Below, one piece after another: positions 8,854-17,762 of a DNA stretch of 64,000 nucleotides (the first letter of the stretch is position 1; the number at the start of each line of letters is the position of its first letter). A model generated the notes under the pieces. It ran no database searches, had not been told where the DNA came from, and worked only from the letters and a program-made list of their open reading frames with translations. The position numbers were made by a program, and so were the translations under genes. Origin of the DNA: DASUPK01 sp963724665 (lineage in GTDB: Bacteria; Actinomycetota; Thermoleophilia; Solirubrobacterales; 70-9); contig CAVRVH010000007.1 of assembly GCA_963724665.1 (NCBI GenBank), positions 992,001 through 1,056,000 on the forward strand. Reading direction: 5' to 3'.

Positions 8854-9480
8854 ATGCCGATTGCATTGAAAGAATGGGCCGTGACCGTGCGAGCGCTGGC
8901 CGAGGGCGAGCAGCTCGTCGCTCTCCGCAAGGGCGGAATCCGCGAGGACGACAAGCACTTCGAGCTCGAGCACGACCAGTTCTTCCTCTATCCGACCTTC
9001 GACCACCAGCGGAACGACCTTGTTCGCGAGTCCCATCATCCTGAGCTTCGCCGTGCCCTCGAGGAGGGCGTCTGGCCCGACGAGGAGCCGCCGCCGCGGG
9101 CGCTGCTCCAAGACGGAGGCATCCCCCAGCCCGACCGGGTGAGGATCCGCAGCTGGGCCGAGATCACGGATCACTTCACGACCGACGATCACCGCGTAGT
9201 CGAGGCGCTGACGCCCTTCCACATCTGGACCTCCGACTACGCCCAGAAGCGGCTCGCGTGGAAGCGGACCCATCCGCTTCACGTGCTGCTCCTCCGGGTC
9301 CATCGGATCCCGCGGCCCGTCACGGTGCGCGTCAAGGACGAGCACCATGGCTGCCGCTCCTGGGTCGAGATCGACCGCGACCTTCCCTTCGAGGGAACGC
9401 CGGTGATGGCCGACGAGGAGTTCGATCGGGCGGCCGCCTCGATCCGCGAGATCTGCCAGGGCGACCTGGTTCCCGCGTAG
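8854..9480 (+). CDS. DUF1802 family protein
   Basis: A 208-residue protein of the DUF1802 family, recognised from its N-terminus (IALKEWAVTVRAL, LALRKGGIRE-like) and from the segment HDQFFLYPTFDHQ (about residues 43-55). No enzymatic role has been shown for the family as far as I know. Conserved His, Glu and Asp residues and the all-soluble sequence suggest a cytoplasmic enzyme or ligand-binding protein. It has its own promoter and is followed after 48 bases by the DUF1152 gene in the same frame and strand, so the two may be co-transcribed. Confidence 0.8.
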   Translation: MPIALKEWAVTVRALAEGEQLVALRKGGIREDDKHFELEHDQFFLYPTFDHQRNDLVRESHHPELRRALEEGVWPDEEPPPRALLQDGGIPQPDRVRIRSWAEITDHFTTDDHRVVEALTPFHIWTSDYAQKRLAWKRTHPLHVLLLRVHRIPRPVTVRVKDEHHGCRSWVEIDRDLPFEGTPVMADEEFDRAAASIREICQGDLVPA

Positions 9481-9528
9481 CTGCCTCTCCAGGCACTAAG
9501 AGACTCGAAGCGCGCCCTGCTGATCGGC

Positions 9529-10416
9529 ATGGGCGGCGGCGGCGATGTGGTCGGGACCCTCGGTATCACCGACCTGCTGGAGGGGTTGAACACGGAATGG
9601 ATCCTCGGCGGTGTCGCCTGGGAGCGCTCCCCCATCGATCCGCGACCCGGACCCCGCTCGCTCGATGAAATCCGCGGTGGGCGGCCGTGTGGCTCGGCCG
9701 CTGTCCTGACCGAGGGCGCGACCACGACGTTGGACGGCGTCGAGTTCTCCGAGTCGAAGATGGCCACGCACCTCAACAAGCCCGTTCTGCTGCTCGACAT
9801 CACCCGTGGCCCGCAGGCGCTGGCCACCGGCCTGGCCGAGGCCGCGGCGGAGCTCGAATGCGACGCCGTGGTGCTGCTCGACGTCGGTGGCGACGTGCTC
9901 GCCCACGGCAACGAGGCGGGCCTCGCCAGTCCGCTCTGCGATGCGATCGTCCTCGCGGCTGGCCTGTTCCTCGCGCGCTCGACAGAGGTGATCGGGGCCG
10001 TCTACGGGCCGGGCTGCGACGGCGAGCTGACCCCGGACGAGGTGCTCGAGCGGATCACTGCGCTCCAAACGGCCGACGCGCTGCTCGGCGCCTGGGGCCT
10101 GACGCCGAAGGCGTGCGACCTGGTCGAATCCGCCGCCAAGGTCGTGCCGACCGAGGCGAGCCTGATGGCCGTCCGCTGCGCTCGTGGCGAACGCGGCAAG
10201 GTCCCGATCCGCGGCGGCAGGCGGAGCGTGGAGCTCACGCCGCTCGGCGCCCTCACCTTCTTCTTCGACCCGACCGCCGCGGCCACCTCGGCCGTTCCGC
10301 TCGCCACCGCGGTCTCCCCCGCCGGCAGCCTCGAGCAGGCGCACGAGGCCCTGGAGGGAATGGGTGTCCGCACGGAGCTCAGCCTGGAGCGCGAGCGCGC
10401 CCGAGTCCGCGAGTAG
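9529..10416 (+). CDS. DUF1152 domain-containing protein
   Basis: A protein of about 295 residues with the DUF1152 hallmark MGGGGDVVGT at the start and the family segments GGVAWERSP, VVLLDVGGDVLAHG (about residues 120-133) and the Asp/Gly-rich end of the Rossmann-like fold. The frame extends upstream without an ATG, GTG or TTG as far as the stop of the DUF1802 gene, and that extension (KRALLIG just before the Met) fits the expected first strand of the family. The true start may therefore be a rare CTG near 9481 or may be obscured by an indel. Function unknown; such proteins are thought to bind a small ligand at the GGGGD loop. Confidence 0.8.
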   Translation: MGGGGDVVGTLGITDLLEGLNTEWILGGVAWERSPIDPRPGPRSLDEIRGGRPCGSAAVLTEGATTTLDGVEFSESKMATHLNKPVLLLDITRGPQALATGLAEAAAELECDAVVLLDVGGDVLAHGNEAGLASPLCDAIVLAAGLFLARSTEVIGAVYGPGCDGELTPDEVLERITALQTADALLGAWGLTPKACDLVESAAKVVPTEASLMAVRCARGERGKVPIRGGRRSVELTPLGALTFFFDPTAAATSAVPLATAVSPAGSLEQAHEALEGMGVRTELSLERERARVRE

Positions 10417-10443
10417 CCTCCGAAGGCGGGCTTCGTCCGCCAT

Positions 10444-11433
10444 ATGACCTGGATCGAGACCGACTCGCTGAGCTTCACGGCGCGCCACGACGACGCCGAC
10501 CTCGCCTGTGCGCACCGCGTGCTCGACGCGTTGGAGGACCTGCGACTACGGCTCGAGGACCGCTTCGACTACGTCCCGGGGGACGTGACGATCATCCTCC
10601 ACGACAACCCGGCCTGGCTCTCCTTGGCCCACCCGCTGCTGCCCGCCGTGCGCTGGTCGGCGGCACCGGCCGCGAGGCGTTACCTCGCCGGCTGGCCGAT
10701 GGCCGGCGAGATCCACACCCTCAACGACTCGTGGATGGAGAGGCGCTCCGCCGGCGAGGACTCGCTCCGCGCCTTACGCGGGACCGCCGAGCGGATGTAC
10801 TGCCAGATCGTGCTGGCGGCCAACAACACCGCCCTTCCCCCGATGTGGACGCCACGTCACTTCATCACCTACCTGCGCTGGGCCTGGCTGATCGAAGGGG
10901 CGGCCCAGTACTTCGCCGGGCAGACCTCGCTCTACCGAGCCGCGGTCATCACCAGGCTGCGCGAGGGCGAGCGCCCGGCCTTCCCGCCGAGCCGGCGCGA
11001 CGCGCTGATCCTGGGTGGCACCGTCTTCGACCTGCTGGACCGGCATGCGGGGCCCGACGCCTGCGTGCGGATGGCCTCTCGCCTGCACCGGCAGGGACCG
11101 CAGGGGAACCTGGAGCTCGCCTTCGAGGCGCGCATGCGGGAGATCGAGCGCGCCTGGCGCATGCACCTGGACGAGATCCTCTATCCGCAGTCCGATTCTC
11201 CGGATGCCTCCTCCCTGACCGACGCGCTGCAGCGACGCGACGTGGATTTCGAGCTCGGGACGCCGCCCGAGTTCAGCTTCGACCCCACCACGACGCGGCG
11301 GCCACAAGCTTCGCCGCCGGATCATCGCTCAGCCGAACGCGAGATAGAAGAGGTAGATGATCAGGGCGCCAACTCCAACGGCCGCCAGCAGTCCAAGCGC
11401 GAGTCGCGCTGGCGACCCGATCCCGGGCATTGA
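10444..11433 (+). CDS. Peptidase-MA-like protein lacking the HExxH motif
   Basis: A 329-residue protein with the layout of MA-like gluzincin domains: an N-terminal strand-rich part with ITIILHDNP-like sequence (VTIILHDNPAWL), then a helix with HFITYLRWAWL and LIEGAAQYFAG around residues 138-160, where active members have HExxH followed by an EG-x-A-x-Y motif. The catalytic HE pair is missing, so this is probably a non-catalytic or binding version. Its last 35 codons run over the 3' end of the opposite-strand zinc-ribbon gene. A missed frameshift near 11300 could explain that overlap. It follows the DUF1152 gene by 27 bases. Confidence 0.6.
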   Translation: MTWIETDSLSFTARHDDADLACAHRVLDALEDLRLRLEDRFDYVPGDVTIILHDNPAWLSLAHPLLPAVRWSAAPAARRYLAGWPMAGEIHTLNDSWMERRSAGEDSLRALRGTAERMYCQIVLAANNTALPPMWTPRHFITYLRWAWLIEGAAQYFAGQTSLYRAAVITRLREGERPAFPPSRRDALILGGTVFDLLDRHAGPDACVRMASRLHRQGPQGNLELAFEARMREIERAWRMHLDEILYPQSDSPDASSLTDALQRRDVDFELGTPPEFSFDPTTTRRPQASPPDHRSAEREIEEVDDQGANSNGRQQSKRESRWRPDPGH

Positions 11434-11829
11434 GTCAGGCGAGGCCTCGGCGGTGAGCATGTCGCTCCCCGCGAGCACCTCGCGGGCCGTCTCGTAACCC
11501 GACTCGGGGACCAGCACATCGCGCGGCCCACCCGCCAGGAAGTCGGGAACGTCGAATCCACGGGCCCGGCGAAGCATGGAGGGAACTCCATGGTCGAGCA
11601 GGATCGCCTGGATCATCTCGCCGTCTGCCATGTTCCGGGCGCCGGTGACGCGAACCAGATCACCATGCGCGTACTGGGGTCGAACCTTGCGCGCCCGCTC
11701 ATGCGCGTCGGTGGCCGGCTCTTCCTCCCTGGCGCCGGCATAGACCAGCGGCATCCCGCAGTTGCGGCAAAACCGCTCGCTGCTCGGATGGGCGAGCGCG
11801 CAGCGCGGGCAGACGAGTGAATCGGTCAC
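11329..11829 (-). CDS. Zinc-ribbon, DUF2007-like, single-pass membrane protein
   Basis: A 166-residue protein. CPRCALAHPSSERFCRNCG at the N-terminus is a four-cysteine zinc ribbon. The middle (about residues 60-120: NMADGEMIQAILLDHGVPSM, then FLAGGPRDVLVP) resembles the DUF2007 'putative signal-transducing' fold. A hydrophobic C-terminal helix (about 143-165) would anchor it in the membrane. The GTG start overlaps the stop of the JAMM protease gene upstream (GTGA), so the two are translationally coupled. Its 3' end overlaps the convergent MA-like gene by 105 bases. Confidence 0.65.
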   Translation of the reverse strand: MTDSLVCPRCALAHPSSERFCRNCGMPLVYAGAREEEPATDAHERARKVRPQYAHGDLVRVTGARNMADGEMIQAILLDHGVPSMLRRARGFDVPDFLAGGPRDVLVPESGYETAREVLAGSDMLTAEASPDSMPGIGSPARLALGLLAAVGVGALIIYLFYLAFG

Positions 11830-12218
11830 TCCACCTGGAGCTCGACCTCGTCGACCTTGCCATCCTCGATGCGATAGCCGCGCAGGTCCTTCTCCCCCTC
11901 GGCCAGCGAGACGATCAGATAGAGCGCGTCGGGATAGGCGGCCAGGTTGATGTCGGTCTGTGAGGGGTAGGCCGGGCTCGCCGTGTGGGAGTGGTAGATC
12001 GCGGAGAGCTCCTCCCCCTTCTCGTCCATCTGGGTCATGATCCGAAATTGGTCCTGGGGATCGAGGTTGTAACGGAGAGGGCTGGCCTCAGCGTTGCGCG
12101 CGCGATAGACGGTCCTCGCCACGCCATCCGAACCGCCGATCAGCCCGCAGCACTCATTCGGCGCGTCCTCGCGGGCGTGCGCCAGCAGCTCGTCATAGAT
12201 CTCCTTCGGAATCCGCAT
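11826..12218 (-). CDS. mec: JAMM/Mov34-type metalloprotease, probable CysO-cysteine peptidase
   Basis: A 130-residue JAB1/MPN/Mov34 protein with an intact JAMM site: Glu in PNECCGLIGG, then HSHTASPAYPSQTD supplying the two His, Ser and Asp. Small bacterial members (Mec of M. tuberculosis) release cysteine from the sulfur-carrier protein CysO. This fits the cysteine synthase at 14 kb and the CysO-like and MoeZ-like genes at 37-39 kb. I prefer the ATG at 12218 (MRIPKEIYDEL); a start seven codons upstream at 12239 is possible. Its stop overlaps the start of the zinc-ribbon membrane protein. Assignment to CysO rests on family and context. Confidence 0.8.
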   Translation of the reverse strand: MRIPKEIYDELLAHAREDAPNECCGLIGGSDGVARTVYRARNAEASPLRYNLDPQDQFRIMTQMDEKGEELSAIYHSHTASPAYPSQTDINLAAYPDALYLIVSLAEGEKDLRGYRIEDGKVDEVELQVE

Positions 12219-12252
12219 GGCGAGGCAGGCTAGCGTCAAATAAGTTCAGGCA

Positions 12253-13144
12253 ATGAGGCCAATACTCCCGCCCGGCGGCCGCGGCCGGAAGCTGCTCGGC
12301 CGAATCGCCCGCCCCCTGCCCACTGCGGTGCGAGAAAGCCTCTCCCATGCCGTGTCGCGCCGGGACTACAGGCGGGAGGAGCGCCTGACGGCGCGTGAAG
12401 TCGCGGCCGGCGAAACGGAGTCGGGACCGGTTGATGGCATCCCGGTTCCGCCACCGCTGTTGCGCGTCAGGGTTACGGGGGCTCTCGCCGAGCGTGAGGC
12501 ATGGCTTGCCACAAGCGCAACGGATGCCGAGCTGATCCGTACGATGCTGCGCCGGAATGGCTCCCCGCTCGAGGGGATGGAGGCTGTGCTGGATTTCGGC
12601 TGCGGCTGCGGGCGTGTCGCACGACACTGGGCGGGACTGAAGGGGCCCGCCATACATGGCGCCGACGTGTCGCGACCCGCCGTCCGCTGGTGTCGACGGA
12701 ACCTACGCTTCATGCGAACCCTGCGCTGCCGGCCAGAACCACCACTTCGATATGGCGACCGCACCTTTGACTTTGTCTACGCGCTCTCGGTGTTCACCCA
12801 TCTGACGGAAGATTCGGCTCGGCGGTGGCTTGCCGAGCTGGTGCGAATCCTCAAGCCTCGGGGAATGCTGCTGTTCACCGTGCACGGAGAACGTTTCGCA
12901 CATGAGCTGGACGAGGGAGGCTCCAAGCGATTCCACCGCGGCGAGTTCGTAGTCGCACAGCGGCCAGCTGCGATCGTTGGCACCAACTACTTCGCCAGCT
13001 TTCACCCCCCGGAGTACGTCAGGAGCCAGTTGCTGCCCACGGTGGATGTCGAGCTCCTTGAGGCCGTCTATGAGGATCCGGTGGGCGGCGGCATCACACC
13101 GATGCCTGTTCAGGACAACTACCTGGTTCCAGCGTTCGGGCTAG
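12253..13144 (+). CDS. Class I SAM-dependent methyltransferase
   Basis: Rossmann-fold methyltransferase with motif I VLDFGCGCGRVARHW (about residues 112-126), an acidic residue after strand 2 (GADVSRPAV), FDFVYALSVFTHL as motif III/IV, and the LVRILKPRGMLLFTVHG strand-helix typical of the Methyltransf_11/25 group. The substrate is unknown; a surface sugar or small metabolite is plausible. In the deposited frame translation continues to 13581, but beyond about 13140 it only reads the antisense of the next gene. A one-base indel would put the stop at TAG 13142-13144, giving a CTAG overlap with the convergent gene. It is divergent from the JAMM gene. Confidence 0.7.
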
Positions 13145-13948
13145 TAGAAGACGACGCCCTCGCGGCGAGGCGGCTCGGTCAGATCGCCCGGCCTCGTCGC
13201 CGATCAGGTCGGGATCCTCGCGGCCCTTCTGCCAGAGCAGGTCGTCGAGCACGGTCGGCGGAGATCTTCGCCTGCTCCGCCACCTGCTTGAACGCGTCCC
13301 GGGTCGCCTCGCGGACCTCGTCGACGTCGCCCTCGGGGACCAGGCCGGAGCGGAGCGCGAGCCGCATCAGGACGTTGTCGGCGGAGACCTCCCAGCTCTC
13401 CGGGTCGGAGACCTCGAGCCAGCCGCGGCGCTCCCAGATCTTGCAGACGAGGAAGGCCTTCTTCCGGAGGGGGTCGGCGAAGGCGTCGAACTCGCTGAGG
13501 CGGACCAGGCGCCGCCCTGCCCCGCCAGCTTGCCGCCGGAGGCCTCGATCAGAGCTTCGGAACTGCCGCCATACCCCTTGAGAAGCCCCTTGGAGAGGTC
13601 GTCCCAGAGCTTGGCCCGCCGCTCGGGGTCGTGCAGGTTGTCCTGGCCGGCGCGGAAGACAGCCGCGATCGCCTCCGCCGGCACGCCGATCAGCGAGCGG
13701 GCGGTGAGGGCGCCGGGGGCGCGGCGCTCGGCGCGCAGTCCGAGGGCCCAGAGCAGGTCGCTGCCCTCGTAGGGGCCCTCCCCATCGACGGTGTGGGGCT
13801 CGGTGTAGCCGGTCTGGTGGTCGATCGCGGACAGGAAGAGCGCCGCGTCGGGATGGGGAACGTGGTCGAAGGTGGGCGGCTCGTAGTCCTTCGCGAGCTT
13901 CTTCACGCGCGTCACAACGCGCTTCAGTGCGTCCGGATCAGCTGCCAC
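13141..13948 (-). CDS. Conserved hypothetical protein (frameshifted)
   Basis: Reconstructed across three frames: a first part from the ATG at 13948 (FLSAIDHQTGYTEPH, then GSDLLWALGLRAE) to about 13515, a middle part to about 13250 (KAFLVCKIWERRGWLEV, DNVLMRLALRSGLV), and an end with VLDDLLWQKGREDPDLIGDE finishing ...REGVVFY and the stop at 13141. Each junction needs a one- or two-base indel; the pieces join without loss. It is an all-helical cytoplasmic protein of about 265 residues. It reminds me of helical base- or nucleoside-salvage glycosylase families, but I could not assign it and give no function. Convergent with the methyltransferase, ending at a shared CTAG. Confidence 0.55.
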
Positions 13949-13972
13949 GACGGGAAGGCTACGAGAGCCGGC

Positions 13973-14941
13973 CTACCACCAGACCGTGGAGTCGATGTTC
14001 TCCAGCTCCTCGAGCGGCTTGGTGTAGACGCCGCTCGAGAGGTACTTCCAGCCGTCGTCCGGGACCAGGAAGACGACGTTGCCCTCGTCGAGCTCGTTGG
14101 CGATCCGGTTGGCGACGTAGGCGATGGCGCCCGAGGAGATGCCGGCGAACATGCCCTCCTCGTGCAGCAGCTTGCGGGTCCAGATGATCGAGTCCATGTT
14201 CGAGACCATGATCTTCCGGTCCAGCAGGCTCAGGTCGATGATCGGCGGGATGAAGCCGTCGTCGAGCGAACGGAGCCCCTGAACCAGCTCGCCCTGCATC
14301 GGCTCGGCGGCGACGATCTTGGTCTCTGGGTCGTGCTCCTTGAGGCGGCGGCCATTGCCCATCAGGGTGCCGCCGGTCCCGAGCCCGCCGACGAAGGCGG
14401 TGACCTCGTCTAGCTCGTCGAGGATCTCCTTCGCGGTGCCCTCGTAGTGGGCGCGCGGGTTGGCCTCGTTGCCGTACTGGTACGGCATGTAATACGAGGG
14501 GTCGGCCTCGGCCATCTCCAGCGCCAGCTCGACTGCTCCGTTCGATCCCTTGGCGCCCTCCGAGTAGACGATCTCGGCGCCGTACATGTGCAGCAGCTGG
14601 GTGCGCTCCTCGGTGACGTTGTCGGGCATGACGACCTTGAGCGGATAGCCCTTGCGACGGCAGATCATCGCCAGCGAGATGCCCGTGTTGCCGGAGGTCG
14701 GCTCGAGCAGCGTGTGGCCCGGCTCGATCGCCCCCTGCTCCTCGGCGTCCTCGATCATGTACTTCGCGACCCGGTCCTTGACGGACCCGGTCGGGTTGCG
14801 GCCCTCGAGCTTCGCCCAGAGGCGGACGCCCGGCTTGGGCGTCAGGCGCGGCAGCTCGACCAGCGGCGTGTTGCCGATCGCCTCGAGAACGTTCTCGAAG
14901 TGGCCGCCGCACGGACGATTGAGGAGCGGCTCGGTGCTCAT
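13973..14941 (-). CDS. cysM: Cysteine synthase, CysM type (O-phosphoserine/CysO-dependent)
   Basis: PLP fold-type II enzyme of about 322 residues. GRNPTGSVKDR carries the PLP lysine (near residue 50) and EPTSGNTGISLA the substrate loop. GGLGTGGTLMGNGRRL is the phosphate-binding glycine loop. A long C-terminal segment ending VYTKPLEELENIDSTVWW resembles actinobacterial CysM, which closes over O-phosphoserine and accepts sulfur from thiocarboxylated CysO rather than sulfide. I prefer ATG 14941 (MSTEPLLN) because the alternative start at 14953 lies inside a perfect palindrome (14953-14971) that looks like an operator. CysO-like and MoeZ-like genes occur at 37-39 kb. Confidence 0.88.
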   Translation of the reverse strand: MSTEPLLNRPCGGHFENVLEAIGNTPLVELPRLTPKPGVRLWAKLEGRNPTGSVKDRVAKYMIEDAEEQGAIEPGHTLLEPTSGNTGISLAMICRRKGYPLKVVMPDNVTEERTQLLHMYGAEIVYSEGAKGSNGAVELALEMAEADPSYYMPYQYGNEANPRAHYEGTAKEILDELDEVTAFVGGLGTGGTLMGNGRRLKEHDPETKIVAAEPMQGELVQGLRSLDDGFIPPIIDLSLLDRKIMVSNMDSIIWTRKLLHEEGMFAGISSGAIAYVANRIANELDEGNVVFLVPDDGWKYLSSGVYTKPLEELENIDSTVWW

Positions 14942-14952
14942 CCAGGCAAGCA

Positions 14953-14971
14953 TACTTCAGAAAGTGAAGTA
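14953..14971. promoter_or_regulatory. Perfect palindrome between cysM and the ABC importer
   Basis: TACTTCA-GAAAG-TGAAGTA, seven-base arms with a five-base spacer. It lies in the 107-base divergent region between cysM and the amino-acid importer operon and is AT-rich against a GC-rich background. This is the expected place and form for a dimeric repressor site acting on one or both genes. Confidence 0.55.
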
Positions 14972-15048
14972 GTTAGGCACAGTCTCTGGTTAACGACGCT
15001 CGGATAGGGTGGGCGATGTACCCGATGCCCCCTGGGGGAGGAGAAGAC

Positions 15049-15970
15049 ATGAAATCCCGACTTACCGCGCTGGTCGCAGTGATCGCTTTCGCCGCCGTCA
15101 CGGTGGCAGCGGGCTGCGGCAGCAACAACAACGACAACAGCAGCTCCAGCGGCGGGACGCTGACCGCGGCTTCGTTCACTGTCCAGCAGGACCCGTCCAT
15201 CGCGGCCCAGGTGCCGGCCGACATCAAGTCGAGCGGCCAGCTGAGCGTGGCCGCCGACGCGACCTACGCGCCCGGATGAGTACATCGGCTCCGACGGCAA
15301 GACCGTGATCGGCATGGACGCGGACCTCGCGAAGGCGATCGCGCAGCTGATGGGCTTGAAGGCGACGGTGACGAACCAGCCGTTCGACAGCATCATCCCG
15401 GGACTGGACGCCGGAAAGTACGACCTCGGCATGTCCTCGTTCACGGACACGAAGGACCGTGAGAAGACCGTCGACTTCGTCACCTACGCGACCGCGGGCG
15501 AGTCGTTCTTCGTCAACGCCGACGGCGGTCCCACCATCAACTCGATCGACGACATCTGCGGCCTCAAAATCGGCGCCGAGAAGGGCACCACCGAAGCCGA
15601 TGACGCGACGGCGCAGAGCAAGAAGTGCACGGACGCCGGCAAGCCGGCGGTCTCGGTCAGCACCTTCCCCGACGAGAACGGCGTCAACCTGGCGCTCTCG
15701 AGCGGCCGGGTCGACGCGGGATTCGCCGACACCCCGGTGGCTGACTACGCGGTCAAGCAGTCGGACGGCAAGTTCAAGCTCAGCCCGGCGCCCTCGATCG
15801 CGAATGCGCCATATGGAATCGCGATGGCCAAGGACAGCGGTCTTCAGCAGCCCGTCCTCGCCGCCGTCAAGAAGCTGATGGCCGACGGGACCTACAAGCA
15901 GATCCTGGACTACTGGGGACTCCAGAGCATCGCGATCAGCAACCCGACCATCAACGGAGCGACCAGCTAG
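15049..15970 (+). CDS. Polar amino-acid ABC transporter substrate-binding lipoprotein (frameshifted)
   Basis: Family-3 solute-binding protein. The ATG at 15049 follows a GGAGGAG ribosome-binding site. The signal peptide (KSRLTALVAVIAF...) ends in a lipobox VAAGC, so the mature protein is a lipoprotein facing outward. After YAPG (near 15278) the frame breaks; the next frame continues DEYIGSDGKTVIGMDADLAKA, exactly where family members continue, and runs to 15970 with FTDTKDREKTVDFV and DTPVADYAV motifs. Only one to two bases are in doubt. First gene of a three-gene importer. The ligand is a polar amino acid by family, not further resolved. Confidence 0.85.
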
Positions 15971-15985
15971 CCGAAAGGGAAGCCG

Positions 15986-16969
15986 GTGGCAGCTACCCCC
16001 GGCCTAGAGACAAAGGCAACAGGACCGGAACCGCCCGACGAGATCGAGGCGGTTCCGGTCCGCCATCTCGGCCGCTGGATCGCGGCGGGGATCGTCCTGC
16101 TCATCGTCGCGTCGGTGATCCGGTCCGCCGTCACCAACGATCGCATCGAATGGGGGGTCGTCGGCAGCTACGTGTTCGACAGCCGAGTCCTCGACGGCCT
16201 GCGCCTGACCATCGAGCTGACGGTGCTCGGCATGGCGATTGGGATCGTTCTCGGGGTGATCCTCGCGTTGATGCGCCTCTCCAGGAACCCGGTCCTGAGC
16301 ACGGTGAGCTGGGTCTACATCTGGTTCTTCCGCGGTACGCCGCTGCTGGTGCAGATCCTGATCTTCTTCAACATCGCCGCGCTCTACCCGACGATCGGCC
16401 TTGGGATCCCCCTCGGGCCCTCGTTCATCCACATCAACGGCAACAGCCTCGTCACGCCGTTCTTCGCGGGGATGCTCGCGCTCGGGCTGAACGAGGGCGC
16501 CTATATGTCGGAGATCGTCCGGGCCGGGATCATCTCGGTCGACGAGGGGCAGTTCGATGCGGCCAAGGCGGTCGGGATGACCCAGGGTCAGACCATGCGC
16601 CGGGTCGTCCTCCCCCAGGCGATGCGCGTGATCATCCCGCCGACCGGCAACGAGACGATCTCGATGTTGAAGAACAGCTCGCTGGTCTACGTGATCGCGG
16701 TGAAGGAGCTTCTCTACACGGTGACGCTGATCTACTCGGTGAACTACAAGGTGATCCCGCTGCTGATCGTCGCCTCCATCTGGTACCTCGCCGCGACCAC
16801 GGTCATGTCGATCGGCCAGTACTACCTGGAGCGGCACTACGGGCGTGGCGGGCCCGGAGCGCAGTCTGCGACGCTGATCGAGCGGGTGTTCCGCGGCATC
16901 GCCGGCCGGCACGACGACGTCGCGACCCAGGATCAGGGACCACCTGTGATCCCGGAGCACAAGGCATGA
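15986..16969 (+). CDS. Polar amino-acid ABC transporter permease
   Basis: A 327-residue HisM/GlnP-type permease starting with GTG at 15986, 16 bases after the binding-protein gene. The N-terminal cytoplasmic tail is followed by a membrane span at about residues 33-50 and by a core of several spans. Typical motifs are WFFRGTPLLVQI (near residue 112), the EAA-like loop EGQFDAAKAVGMTQGQTMRRVVLPQA that contacts the ATPase, and NETISMLKNSSLVYVI. It is coupled to the ATPase gene by a four-base ATGA overlap. No second permease gene is present, so a homodimer is likely. Confidence 0.93.
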   Translation: MAATPGLETKATGPEPPDEIEAVPVRHLGRWIAAGIVLLIVASVIRSAVTNDRIEWGVVGSYVFDSRVLDGLRLTIELTVLGMAIGIVLGVILALMRLSRNPVLSTVSWVYIWFFRGTPLLVQILIFFNIAALYPTIGLGIPLGPSFIHINGNSLVTPFFAGMLALGLNEGAYMSEIVRAGIISVDEGQFDAAKAVGMTQGQTMRRVVLPQAMRVIIPPTGNETISMLKNSSLVYVIAVKELLYTVTLIYSVNYKVIPLLIVASIWYLAATTVMSIGQYYLERHYGRGGPGAQSATLIERVFRGIAGRHDDVATQDQGPPVIPEHKA

Positions 16970-17738
16970 GCGCGCCGATGGTGAAAGCCGAGAGCGTGCA
17001 CAAGCGCTTTGGCCGGCTCGAGGTGCTCAAGGGCCTGTGGCTCGAGGTTGCCCCGAAGGAGGTCGTCTGCATGATCGGGCCGTCGGGCTCCGGCAAGTCC
17101 ACCTTCCTGCGCTGCGTCAATCACCTCGAGAGCATCGACGGCGGGCGCCTCTCGGTAGACGGCGAGCTCGTCGGCTATCGCCAGAAGAAGGGAAAGCTCT
17201 ACGAGCTGCGGGAGTCGGAGGTCGCCCGCAAGCGGGCCGAGATCGGCATGGTCTTCCAGAGCTTCAATCTCTTCCCGCACATGACCGCGCTCGGGAACGT
17301 GATCGAGGGGCCCATCCGGGTCCAGGGCCGCCACAAGCGGGAGGTCATCAACGAGGGCCGCGAGCTCCTCGGCCAGGTCGGTCTCGAGGACAAGATCGAC
17401 GAGTACCCCTCCCGCCTCTCGGGCGGCCAGCAGCAGCGAGTGGCGATCGCGCGCGCGCTGGCGATGAAGCCGAAGCTGATGCTCTTCGACGAGGTGACGA
17501 GCGCGCTCGACCCGGAGCTGGTCAAGGACGTCCTCGACGTGATGCGCGAGCTCGCGAAGGAGGGAATGACGATGCTCGTCGTCACCCATGAGATCGGGCT
17601 TCGCCCGAGAGGTCGCCGATCGAGGTGATCTTCATGGACGAGGGAGTGATCGTCGAGCAGGGGCCCGCCAAGCAGGTCATCGACAACCCGCAGCACGAGC
17701 GCACGAAGCGGTTTCTCGGTCAGGTCCTCGAGCATTGA
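16966..17738 (+). CDS. Polar amino-acid ABC transporter ATP-binding protein (frameshifted near end)
   Basis: GlnQ/HisP-type ATPase. Walker A GPSGSGKST (about residues 42-50), Q-loop FQSFNLFPHM, signature LSGGQQQR, Walker B LMLFDEVTSALD and the H-loop VVTHEIG are all present. At about 17598-17630 two small indels break the frame; the intermediate frame reads GFAREVAD and the last frame reads VIFMDEGVIVEQG...RFLGQVLEH, the normal family ending. Full length is about 257 residues. It energises the importer encoded just upstream. Confidence 0.88.
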
Positions 17739-17762
17739 GACTCGCTTAAATCCCGCCGCTCC

